Of a stretch of 64,000 bases of DNA, positions 9,315-17,219 are shown piece after piece. How positions within the stretch are numbered: the first letter of the stretch is position 1; each line of letters begins with the position of its first letter. The DNA comes from Treponema sp. Its GTDB lineage: Bacteria > Spirochaetota > Spirochaetia > Treponematales > Breznakiellaceae. Position numbers and translations under genes: made by a program. Below the pieces are notes generated by a model. The model searched no databases and was not told the origin of the DNA. It worked only from the letters and a program-made list of their open reading frames with translations. The stretch is from positions 1-64,000 of the forward strand of contig WQYB01000002.1 of NCBI GenBank assembly GCA_009781475.1, given 5' to 3'.

Positions 9315-10319
9315 TTAATTTCCTCCTGTTAATAAAATAAGTTTTTGCGCTATTTCACCTAATGGAAGAACCAAATCTACGTTTCCTGTTTCCACAGCGG
9401 CAGCCGGCATACCGAAAATCATGGAAGTAGCTTCATCTTGTGCAATTGTTAAACCGCCTGATTCTTTTATAAGTTTTGTACCTTCAGCGCCGTCATTACC
9501 CATTCCGGTTAATACAATACTAATAATTGAATTACCGTATTGAGCAGCTGCAGTTTTAAATAGAATGTCTGCGGCAGGTTTTTGATTATTAACAGGTTCG
9601 CCGTCATCAAAAGAAAGTCCTGCAGCTCCTATAGTCAGGTGTTTGTCTGTAGGAGCTACATAAACATTTCCTTTTAAAGGAAAAACACCTTCTTCTGCAA
9701 GCTGTACTTTTAAATGAGAATAACCGTCTAGCCATTGGACAAATCCTTTGTCAAATCCGGAAGTATTATGCTGAACAAGTATTATAGGAACGGGGAAAGA
9801 AGGCGGAAGTCCCGAGCATAACTGACAGAGTGCCATAGGACCACCTGTTGAAGATGCAATAACAACACAATTAATTTTATGCGCTGCCGCAGTGATATTA
9901 TTTTTTGTACCTTGTACAGAAACTGTTTTATTTTTTATTTTAATTATTTGCTTTAAAGTACTGAATATTTCGCAGCGCTGCCTTTCAGTCATTTGTGATG
10001 TGAAAATATCCTTTGCAAAGAATTCATGAGCGCCTTTAACAGTAGCTTCGTAAGCCATTTTTGCAGTATCATGAGTGCTTATAACGACAATACCGCAAGA
10101 ACTGAACTTTCTTATTTCAACAATGGCTTCAAGTCCATTCATTACAGGCATTTCAAAATCCATGGTAATTAAATCGGGATTAAGTTCTCTTGCTTTGTTT
10201 ACGCCGTCAGATCCGTTTTCAGCTTCGCCTATTATTTCAAAAGATCCTTCGCCTTGCAGAAAGTCTTTAAGAATTTCTCTGACAACAGAGCTGTCATCTA
10301 CAATTAATGTTTTAATCAT
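9315..10319 (-). CDS. cheB: Chemotaxis methylesterase CheB
   Basis: Response-regulator-controlled receptor demethylase and deamidase. Receiver domain: D8/D9, phospho-acceptor D54 (TMDFEMP), STHDT switch and K in FAKD. After a linker comes the catalytic domain with Ser in ASSTGGP, His in VQHNTSGF and Asp in TGMGNDGAEG, all three catalytic residues present. Length 334 is normal for the family. Its ATG overlaps the stop of the upstream CheW-like gene (ATGA), with AAGGA as the ribosome site inside that gene. With CheR-TPR it forms the adaptation pair for the two receptors downstream. Confidence 0.96.
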   Translation of the reverse strand: MIKTLIVDDSSVVREILKDFLQGEGSFEIIGEAENGSDGVNKARELNPDLITMDFEMPVMNGLEAIVEIRKFSSCGIVVISTHDTAKMAYEATVKGAHEFFAKDIFTSQMTERQRCEIFSTLKQIIKIKNKTVSVQGTKNNITAAAHKINCVVIASSTGGPMALCQLCSGLPPSFPVPIILVQHNTSGFDKGFVQWLDGYSHLKVQLAEEGVFPLKGNVYVAPTDKHLTIGAAGLSFDDGEPVNNQKPAADILFKTAAAQYGNSIISIVLTGMGNDGAEGTKLIKESGGLTIAQDEATSMIFGMPAAAVETGNVDLVLPLGEIAQKLILLTGGN

Positions 10320-10777
10320 ATCTTTTCCTTTTTAACATATTGAATTAATTGATTTGGATTGAGTAAAAGAATTAAATCGCCGTTTGATTTATTTGTATAT
10401 TCAAAATTAAATAAAAAACCGTTAAATATATCTGAAAAGAGGAGGGTACTGAATGCTTTAGGTAAAGAATAAAAGTTTCCATCAGGTATTTCTACTTCGC
10501 TGTCAATTTCTGTGGTAAATAAAACTATATTTTCATCATTAATTTTATTAAGGATAATTCCATGACGGACATTTGCATTGGAGCAATCAAAAATTACGGG
10601 AAGAGAAACATATACATTATTATTTTCAGTATTATTATAAATAAAACTACCGTCAGAAAAAGTCTGTTGATTGAATTTTAAATCTTCTTTTGATAACAAA
10701 AAAACGGAGGATATATTTTCCATTGGGATTGCCAGCGAAAAACCGCTGTCAGCGTAAGAACAAAGAAAAACACGCAT
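10316..10777 (-). CDS. CheW-like adaptor, divergent
   Basis: Short protein of about 153 residues with the alternating beta-strand pattern and late position of a CheW adaptor, though diverged: it begins RVFLCSYADSGFSLAIPMENISSV, which corresponds to the first CheW strands, and it ends in a strand-helix LLLNPNQLI. I chose ATG 10777, one base after the stop of the upstream cheW; a GTG at 10801 would add eight residues but has no ribosome site. Two CheW-type adaptors in one operon is the WspB/WspD arrangement. The assignment rests on fold pattern and context more than on conserved residues. Confidence 0.7.
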   Translation of the reverse strand: MRVFLCSYADSGFSLAIPMENISSVFLLSKEDLKFNQQTFSDGSFIYNNTENNNVYVSLPVIFDCSNANVRHGIILNKINDENIVLFTTEIDSEVEIPDGNFYSLPKAFSTLLFSDIFNGFLFNFEYTNKSNGDLILLLNPNQLIQYVKKEKI

Positions 10778-10778
10778 A

Positions 10779-11234
10779 TTATACCGAATCCTGGACAGCA
10801 CAGTTTAAAATACGATAAATATCAAGTACAAAAACATTATTATCATCCCAATCAAATGAAGAAGCTACAGCGTCGGTTATATCATTAGAATCATGGCTTC
10901 TTTCCATTGAAACAATTGAATCAGGATTTATTTCCGCTATGCCTGTTACATCATCAATAACAATTGCGATTTTATCAATTTTATCTTTAAAAATAAGAAC
11001 TTTTTTATGAGGGGTGGGTGTGTTGTAGAGTAAAAGACCAATATCAAATAAAGCATAAGGAACAGAGTATCTGTTTACTACCCCAAGTATATATGACGGC
11101 AAAAGCGGCAGCGGATAAACAGTATCAAACATTGAAATTTCGCTGATATGGCGGGATGGAAAACTGTATAATTTATCATTTATGGAAAAAACAAGGTATT
11201 TTTCTGTATAAGTACTTTCTACCGAATCTGACAT
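10779..11234 (-). CDS. cheW: CheW adaptor protein
   Basis: Couples receptors to CheA. A 151-residue CheW domain: KYLVFSINDKLYSFPSRHISEI at the start, PLLPSYILGVVNRYSVPYALFDI in the middle (typical P-x-x-I-x-G-x-x-N-x-R block), and KIAIVIDDVTGIAEI later. A strong GGAGGATTA precedes the ATG. It is the first gene of the chemosensory operon; the 42 bp between it and the DinG-like gene are AT-rich and could hold a -10 (TATACAAT at about 11260-11267, minus strand), but no good -35 was seen, so the operon promoter is not assigned. Confidence 0.88.
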   Translation of the reverse strand: MSDSVESTYTEKYLVFSINDKLYSFPSRHISEISMFDTVYPLPLLPSYILGVVNRYSVPYALFDIGLLLYNTPTPHKKVLIFKDKIDKIAIVIDDVTGIAEINPDSIVSMERSHDSNDITDAVASSFDWDDNNVFVLDIYRILNCAVQDSV

Positions 11235-11276
11235 TAATCCTCCAAGTATATTTTTTGATATTGTATAATTGTAGCA

Positions 11277-13394
11277 TTAATATAAGAAGTTTTCTATATC
11301 TTTAATAATATTATTCAATTCGCTGAAACTAGTTTTAGTTTCCGGAAGAGATTGTAAAAATAATTGTCCGTAGGATTTTTTAAACAGGCGGCCGTCTAGA
11401 ATAACAACTATACCGCTGTCCTGGCTTTTGCGCATAAGCCTGCCAAAACCCTGTTTAAACTTCATTATAGCCTGGGGTAAAGAAAGTTCCAAAAATGAGT
11501 TTTTATTTTGTTTTTCAATCAATTCACGGCGGGCTTCAAATACAGGGTCGCCGGGCATTCGGAAAGGAAAACGGCAGATTATAACCAGTTTTAAGGTATC
11601 ACCGGGCGCGTCAATTCCTTCCCAAAATGAATCAGTGGCGAAAAGACATGAACTTTCATCAGAAAGAAAGATTTGCAAAAGACGGGTGCGATCATCATCT
11701 CCCTGTTTTAAACAGCGGATTCCCATAGGTTCAAGTTCGATTTTTGCCGCATTATATGCGCTGTTTAAGGACTGGTACGAAGTAAATAAAACAAGCGCTG
11801 CCCCCTGACTAACCTCTAAAAGTTTACTTACAGCCTTATTAACAAAGAGCTGATATTCATCTTCATCCGGTAAAGGAGCGTCAGATGGAGCCGCCAAAAG
11901 AACATTACTGGAGTAAGGAAAAGGAGAGGGAAAACAATCTGAAAGAAGATTGCGATTTTCTGTAAGAGTTATTCCGCACTGATTTGCCCAATAGGAAAAA
12001 TTGTTGTTTATAGCCAGCGTCGCAGAAACGCATACGACCGTTTTATTGGGAGAAAAAACACTGTCTTTTAATAATGGAGCTAAATCCAAAGGAGTTTTTG
12101 TAAAAACAACCCAGGAATCTTTTGATGATTGTGATTTTGAAGAACGTATTTTTTCGATCCATAAGACATTTTCTAAGACATTTTCTAAAACTTCGTTTTT
12201 TGGTTTTTTATATTTACAAAAAGAATCGCAAATATTTGCAGCGCTTTCCAATCGTTTAATAATGGTTTTAATCTCCCAAACAACAGGATCAGCAGATTTT
12301 TCATCATTTAAATTTTCAATAATATCCCGGATTAAATTAGTAAGGCTTAGTATATCTTTGCGAAAAGTTTTTAAATACGGAAAAAACGCTTTTTTTAAAA
12401 ACGCTTCATCAACAGCAGGCGAAAGCCTGAATATCCATTCCGGTCCGCATAACTGCATCGCATGTTCATCGAGTTCGTCCATTGATTTGCGGATTTTATT
12501 AATTGCTTCAATTAATTCATCTAAAGGTTCCAATGCAGACGGCAGCATTGCACAAAGTTTTAATAAAAGTCCATGCTGATTCGCTCTGCGTTTATGGTAA
12601 AGTCTTCCTAGCTGTTTATATATACCTATTTTTGAAAACTCTGAAGAAAAAAATGAAGTTGCGGCATTTTCAATTGTATGAGCTTCGTCAATTATTAAAC
12701 GGTTAAAAGGCGGCAGAACAACAGCGTTTTCATAACCGGCTCCGTTATAACGAGCTGCTAAATCAGCGAAAAGTAAATGATGGTTTACAACGATAATATG
12801 AGCATTACTTGCTTCTTTTCTAAGTGTTATAATAAAACACTTTTCAATCCATGGACAGTGATTTCCTAAACATAAATCAGATTCTGAACAGATACTTGAC
12901 CATACAGTTTCTGATGGCATGAAACTAAGATCTGCTTTTGCTCCTGTTTTTGTTGTTTGCGCCCATTTTGCAATATTATTTAATTCTCCGCTGTCAAAAT
13001 CAAAAAGAGGCGGTTCTTTTATACTGTCATCAAGCCTTCTTAGGCATAAATAATTTCCTCTGCCTTTCATAATCACAGATTTAAGTTTTTTATTTTGTTT
13101 GTTGTCTGATTCATCTGTTGTCAGGCTTGATTCAACAAGAGGAATATCTTTTTCAAATAACTGCTGCTGCAGTGTAATTGTTGCGGTTGATATTACAACT
13201 TTTTCTTTATTTAAAAGCGCGTGATGAACCGCAGGCAGAAGATATGCAAACGATTTTCCCACACCTGTTCCGGCTTCTGCCATAACAAGTGCATCTTCGT
13301 TAAAACCCTGTATAATAAGAGAAAGAAGATCCAATTGCGCTTTACGCGGTTCATAAGAAGGCAGACGGTTTGCGACAGAGCCGCCGTCACACAA
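11277..13394 (-). CDS. dinG: DinG/XPD-like superfamily 2 DNA helicase
   Basis: ATP-dependent 5'-3' helicase of the iron-sulfur XPD/DinG group. Walker A is AEAGTGVGKSF, the DEAH box is IIDEAHTIENAA, and a cysteine set (CLRR; CSESDLCLGNHCPWIEKC) fits the 4Fe-4S site. Motif VI is RLMRKSQDSGIVVILDGRL. The N-terminus is odd. TTG 13394 is the only standard start but has no ribosome site, while the frame stays open upstream, where AGGGGAGGG (13445-13453) sits eight bases before an in-frame ATC at 13436. The extra 14 residues continue naturally into the conserved GG-x-x-x-x-x-LPSYEPR segment, so initiation at ATC is plausible. A 12-bp tandem repeat near 12173-12193 encodes ENVLENVL. Confidence 0.88.
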   Translation of the reverse strand: MCDGGSVANRLPSYEPRKAQLDLLSLIIQGFNEDALVMAEAGTGVGKSFAYLLPAVHHALLNKEKVVISTATITLQQQLFEKDIPLVESSLTTDESDNKQNKKLKSVIMKGRGNYLCLRRLDDSIKEPPLFDFDSGELNNIAKWAQTTKTGAKADLSFMPSETVWSSICSESDLCLGNHCPWIEKCFIITLRKEASNAHIIVVNHHLLFADLAARYNGAGYENAVVLPPFNRLIIDEAHTIENAATSFFSSEFSKIGIYKQLGRLYHKRRANQHGLLLKLCAMLPSALEPLDELIEAINKIRKSMDELDEHAMQLCGPEWIFRLSPAVDEAFLKKAFFPYLKTFRKDILSLTNLIRDIIENLNDEKSADPVVWEIKTIIKRLESAANICDSFCKYKKPKNEVLENVLENVLWIEKIRSSKSQSSKDSWVVFTKTPLDLAPLLKDSVFSPNKTVVCVSATLAINNNFSYWANQCGITLTENRNLLSDCFPSPFPYSSNVLLAAPSDAPLPDEDEYQLFVNKAVSKLLEVSQGAALVLFTSYQSLNSAYNAAKIELEPMGIRCLKQGDDDRTRLLQIFLSDESSCLFATDSFWEGIDAPGDTLKLVIICRFPFRMPGDPVFEARRELIEKQNKNSFLELSLPQAIMKFKQGFGRLMRKSQDSGIVVILDGRLFKKSYGQLFLQSLPETKTSFSELNNIIKDIENFLY

Positions 13395-13444
13395 AGAAGA
13401 AACTATTTTTTTTGTGTCTAAATTTTTTGACGAGATATTATTTT

Positions 13445-13453
13445 CCCTCCCCT
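13445..13453 (-). promoter_or_regulatory. Strong Shine-Dalgarno upstream of the DinG-like gene
   Basis: AGGGGAGGG on the minus strand. The only in-frame codon at correct spacing (8 nt) is ATC at 13436-13434; no ATG, GTG or TTG lies in that frame between the site and TTG 13394, 50 bases away. It decides the start question for this gene. Confidence 0.6.
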
Positions 13454-13473
13454 TTATGAAAACCGCAAGCTAT

Positions 13474-14442
13474 TTATTTATAAACATTCCAGCTTGTTTT
13501 AATTATTGTTTTCATATCTGAATGTTTTGCTTTCCAGCCGAGTAATTCAAAAGCCAAAGATGCCGAAGCTGTAAGTTTTGCAGGGTCTCCGGGTCTGCGT
13601 TCTGCTATTTTACACGGAATGGGTTTACCTGTTTCATTACGTGTTATATCCAGCACTTCTTTTACAGAGCTTCCTGTTTCGCTTCCAAGATTTACAACAA
13701 TACTTTTATTGTTCTTTATAATGTAATCTAAAGCTATTACATGTCCTGAAGCCAAATCATTTACATGAATATAATCGCGGATACAGCTTCCATCCTGCGT
13801 ATCATAATCATCGCCGAAGATTTTCATTTCTTTTCTTATACCGCAGGCAGTTTCCATTATTATAGGAATTAAATTTGCAGGGTTTTGCTCAAGTCCTTTT
13901 ATTCTGCCTTTAACATCGTATCCTGCTGCGTTAAAGTAACGCAAAGAAGCATAACGAATATTTTTTAACTTGCAGTACCAGCTTAAAATGCGTTCTATTT
14001 CCAGTTTGGTAAAACCGTAAAAGTTTTCAGGCACTGTAGGGTGCTTTTCATCGATAGGCAGGTACTGAGGCTCGCCGTAGACAGCGGCGCTTGATGAAAA
14101 AACAATGTTTTTAATGCCGCTTTCGCACGCTGCGTTTAAAATATTTATAGTGCCGCAGATATTGTTACGGGAATATTTTTGCGGATTTAACATTGACTCT
14201 CCTGCAGCCTTGGAAGCGGCAAGATGAATAATTGCGTCAAACCCTTTTTTATTTTTCATAACTTCTAAAAGAGAGCAGTAATCATGAATGTCACCGTGAA
14301 TAAATTCAGCTTGTGAAAAAAGATTTTCCCTAAGTCCGCTTGAAAGGTTATCATAAACAGTGCAGCTGTGACCATTGTCAAGAAACTCTCTTGTTACATG
14401 GCTTCCGATATAACCGGCTCCGCCGATAATTAATATATTCAT
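13474..14442 (-). CDS. galE: UDP-glucose 4-epimerase
   Basis: Interconverts UDP-glucose and UDP-galactose. NAD-binding GGAGYIGSH at the N-terminus, the Ser-Tyr-Lys catalytic set (SSSAAVYGEP and YGFTK), and the C-terminal RRPGDPAKL substrate-binding stretch are all present; length 322 is slightly short but normal. I start at ATG 14442 because GGAG lies six bases upstream, inside the last codons of the preceding gene; a TTG four codons earlier is less likely. It follows the DUF4230-like gene by two bases. Confidence 0.95.
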   Translation of the reverse strand: MNILIIGGAGYIGSHVTREFLDNGHSCTVYDNLSSGLRENLFSQAEFIHGDIHDYCSLLEVMKNKKGFDAIIHLAASKAAGESMLNPQKYSRNNICGTINILNAACESGIKNIVFSSSAAVYGEPQYLPIDEKHPTVPENFYGFTKLEIERILSWYCKLKNIRYASLRYFNAAGYDVKGRIKGLEQNPANLIPIIMETACGIRKEMKIFGDDYDTQDGSCIRDYIHVNDLASGHVIALDYIIKNNKSIVVNLGSETGSSVKEVLDITRNETGKPIPCKIAERRPGDPAKLTASASLAFELLGWKAKHSDMKTIIKTSWNVYK

Positions 14443-14444
14443 AT

Positions 14445-15068
14445 TTATCTCCAAACAACTTCTAAACCCATGGCATTACACAGGTTTTTATAATTTTCCA
14501 TGAAGTTTCTTTTTGCATATTCAAAATTAACTATTTGGGTATTTTCGCTCATTCTTTCAAGTAATTCTTTTTCAAGTTCGTTGATAGCCCGTAATGTATG
14601 ACCTTCCAAATCTCTTGTTAAAACAAAAAAGTTACTGGTAAAAGTTTTGATATGTTCAAAATTATACACTTTTTGATCCAGTACTGCAATTTCTATAGTT
14701 GATTCTTCGACATAAATTGTATTATTAACTCTCTCAATTTCTATTAATTCAGGATTTTTTACGCCAAGGCGGACATAAGAATCGTAATTAATAAAAATAA
14801 AAACTGTCCCTATATTAAGCCGCCACCATTCTTTGGCGCTTACTTCTATAACGCTTAGATTTTTTTGAGAGGATATTTCTAAAGATACAATTTCAAATGC
14901 GGGAATTATATATTCCTGCCCAAGATTAATACGTATATCGGATAGTTCAGTTCCGCCGAAAAAACTGTTAAAGGCATCTGATACTGTAAAATTAAAAAGC
15001 ACCTGAACTAAAATGAGAGAAATAAGTATGATAATAACAATGATAGCTATTCTTAAGAATAATCTCAT
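14445..15068 (-). CDS. Membrane-anchored DUF4230-like protein
   Basis: 207 residues: one N-terminal membrane helix (IAIIVIIILISLILVQVLF) and an external domain with the strand-rich then helical pattern of DUF4230 proteins (WWRLNIGTVFIFINYDSYVRLGV; later a long helix ending NFMENYKNL). Function unknown. AGGAG precedes the ATG. The first 27 residues resemble the whole of the tiny protein encoded just upstream (15087-15170). The family assignment is from memory of its layout and is tentative. Confidence 0.7.
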   Translation of the reverse strand: MRLFLRIAIIVIIILISLILVQVLFNFTVSDAFNSFFGGTELSDIRINLGQEYIIPAFEIVSLEISSQKNLSVIEVSAKEWWRLNIGTVFIFINYDSYVRLGVKNPELIEIERVNNTIYVEESTIEIAVLDQKVYNFEHIKTFTSNFFVLTRDLEGHTLRAINELEKELLERMSENTQIVNFEYAKRNFMENYKNLCNAMGLEVVWR

Positions 15069-15086
15069 ACTATAAACTCCTATAAC

Positions 15087-15170
15087 TTAGTTAAAATTAA
15101 AAGCTCTTAAAATAAGTATGACAATTAAAGCTACAATAATAACTATACCGGCAATTCTCAATACTTTCAT
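15087..15170 (-). CDS. 27-residue membrane peptide
   Basis: Small gene with a very strong AAGGAGG six bases before the ATG (15170) and a TAA at 15087. The product is a Lys/Arg-flanked hydrophobic helix (VLRIAGIVIIVALIVILILRAF) ending NFN. Its sequence parallels the N-terminal anchor of the next gene (LRIAIIVIIILISLILVQVLFNF), so it is probably a truncated paralogue or a small membrane partner of it. The 18-bp gap downstream carries the ribosome site of the DUF4230-like gene. Confidence 0.65.
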   Translation of the reverse strand: MKVLRIAGIVIIVALIVILILRAFNFN

Positions 15171-15191
15171 TATATACCTCCTTATTACAAT

Positions 15192-17219
15192 TTAAATATA
15201 TGATTTATTTTTTTGTTCGTCAATAATCGACCATTCAGCCGATTTTTCATCGATTTTTTTTATATAATCATCCAATTTTTGTTTTACTTTTTTTGCTTTT
15301 TCTGCATTAGAATAGACATCAGGCAAAGACAGCTCAATTTCCAAAGCAGCTTTTTCCTTTTCAAGGTCTTCCAGCTCGCCAAGTATTTGCGTTTCTTGTC
15401 TTTCCAGTCTGCGTTTTAAAGCCTGTTTTTGCTTTTCTGAAGCGCGCCTTTGCTCATTATTAAGTTCATTTGAATTTAACCACGGAGTATCACGGAGTGA
15501 AGAATCGCTTTCTATTAAAACCTCTGTGTTCCTCCCAGCAACTTTAGTTGCAGTCCTCTGTGGTTTATTATCTTCTTCATTTTCTCTATTAATTCTGTCC
15601 AGATAATAGGCGTAATTACCGTAAAATAATTTTGCCGCCGCTGGTGCTGTATCAGTACCTGGCATCAATTCAAGGGTTTTTGTAGAAAGATCCTCCATAA
15701 AAGACCGGTCATGAGAAACAAAAATAATAGTACCTGTATATTTTTTTAGCGCTTCAAGTAAAATGTCTTTGGAATAAAGATCAAGGTGATTTGTAGGTTC
15801 GTCCAAAACTAAAAGATTCATGGGTTTTAAAAACATTTTTAAAAGAGCAAGCCGGCTTTTTTCACCGCCGGAAAGAACATTAACATTTTTGTAAACATCA
15901 TCACCTCTGAATAAAAAAGCGCCTAGCATATCACGTAACTTTGGAATTAAAGCTGTAGGAGCTTCTTCTTCCATAAATTCAAGTATGTTTTGTGATGAAT
16001 CAAGAGCTTCAGCGGCATCCTGTGAGAAATATCCTGCGCAAACACCGCTTCCGTATTTTACATTTCCTTCAAATTGATTATCAGCACCTGCGATTATCCG
16101 CAAAAGGGTAGTTTTACCTGCTCCGTTAGGACCTGCAACAACAAGACGTTCTCCTGCATCAATATTCAAATCAAGCGAAGAAAGCACATTACGCTGTCCG
16201 TAACTTTTTCCAATACTTTCAAGTGTTAGTGCTACATTTCCGCAATGAGGCGCAGGCGGAAAACTGATATTTATTTTTTTTAGAGATTCGGGGATTTCTA
16301 TAATTTCCATTTTTTCAAGACGTTTAACTAGATCCTGGGCAAAAGCCGCTTTGCTTGCCTTATAACGAAAACGTTTAATTAGAGCTTCGGTTTTTATTAT
16401 TTCTTCCTGCTGCTCATTATAACGTTTAACAATACTTTCAAGTTCAATTTGCCTTATCTTTTCAAACGATGTATAATTTCCGGTATATCTTTTTAAATTT
16501 CCGTTATAAAGTTCATACACTTCATTAACGCTTACATCCAAAAAATATCTGTCGTGTGAGACCAAAAGATAGCCGCCTGTAAAATCTTTAAGCCATTGTA
16601 AAAGCCATGTTCTGGCTTCTATATCAAGGTAATTTGTTGGTTCGTCTAAAAGGAGAATATCAGGTTTTTCCAAAAGAACTTTTGCCAAAGCAATACGCAT
16701 CTGCCAGCCGCCGGAAAATTCTCCTGTATCACGATTAATATCATTTAATGAAAAACCAAGACCGCATAAAACAGAACTTACAAGACCTTCACGCCTGTAA
16801 AAACCTGTTTGTTCAATTTGCTCCTGTAAAATATGATGTTCGTCTATTAAAACCTTTACATTGCCGGATTGTGATTCATCATTTTTTACCTGAGCGAGCA
16901 ATTCACCTGTCTTTTCTAGTTTTTCTATAAGGCTGTGAACAAAACTAAAAGCCGATTCAACTTCATCACGCAAACTCATGCCGTGATGAACAATACCTGA
17001 TTGAGGCAAATAAGAAATACGGGTATTTTTTTGGACAGCGCGTTCGCCGGAATCTGAATTTAATTTTCCGGCTATTATTTTAAGTAATGTAGATTTACCG
17101 CTTCCGTTCGCTCCGGTAAGACAGCAGCGGGAACCGGAAGCCAGGCGAAGTGATACATCTTTTAAAATATCTCTGTGACCAAAACTAAGATTAACACGTG
17201 AAAATTGGACAAAGGACAT
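15192..17219 (-). CDS. ABC-F family ATPase
   Basis: Soluble tandem ABC ATPase of the ABC-F group, which act on ribosomes. First cassette: GANGSGKST, signature FSGGWQMRIALAKV, Walker B LLLDEPTNYLD. Second cassette: GPNGAGKTT, signature LSGGEKSRLALLKM, Walker B LVLDEPTNHLD. There are no membrane spans. A charged linker joins the cassettes, and a coiled coil follows the second (about 560-670), as in Uup/YheS-like members. In the segment just before this coiled coil, about 30 residues (roughly KPQRTATKVAG to SLRDTPWLN) are translated from a dispersed repeat at 15477-15567, an in-frame insertion that leaves all catalytic motifs untouched. ATG 17219 abuts the stop of the lipoprotein gene. Confidence 0.93.
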   Translation of the reverse strand: MSFVQFSRVNLSFGHRDILKDVSLRLASGSRCCLTGANGSGKSTLLKIIAGKLNSDSGERAVQKNTRISYLPQSGIVHHGMSLRDEVESAFSFVHSLIEKLEKTGELLAQVKNDESQSGNVKVLIDEHHILQEQIEQTGFYRREGLVSSVLCGLGFSLNDINRDTGEFSGGWQMRIALAKVLLEKPDILLLDEPTNYLDIEARTWLLQWLKDFTGGYLLVSHDRYFLDVSVNEVYELYNGNLKRYTGNYTSFEKIRQIELESIVKRYNEQQEEIIKTEALIKRFRYKASKAAFAQDLVKRLEKMEIIEIPESLKKINISFPPAPHCGNVALTLESIGKSYGQRNVLSSLDLNIDAGERLVVAGPNGAGKTTLLRIIAGADNQFEGNVKYGSGVCAGYFSQDAAEALDSSQNILEFMEEEAPTALIPKLRDMLGAFLFRGDDVYKNVNVLSGGEKSRLALLKMFLKPMNLLVLDEPTNHLDLYSKDILLEALKKYTGTIIFVSHDRSFMEDLSTKTLELMPGTDTAPAAAKLFYGNYAYYLDRINRENEEDNKPQRTATKVAGRNTEVLIESDSSLRDTPWLNSNELNNEQRRASEKQKQALKRRLERQETQILGELEDLEKEKAALEIELSLPDVYSNAEKAKKVKQKLDDYIKKIDEKSAEWSIIDEQKNKSYI
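15477..15567. repeat. Family A dispersed repeat inside ABC-F gene
   Basis: Begins AACCACGGAG and ends CTCTGTGGTTTA, so the ends form an inverted repeat. It lies wholly within the ABC-F frame. It carries a nested hairpin, GCAACTTTAGTTGC (15538-15551), between two copies of CCTCTGTG (15521-15528 and 15555-15562). Confidence 0.85.

Noticed and set aside
12001-12579. 192-codon open frame on the plus strand
   Set aside because: It is antisense to the DinG-like helicase, has no ribosome site and encodes a low-complexity Ser-rich product; the helicase frame has intact motifs.
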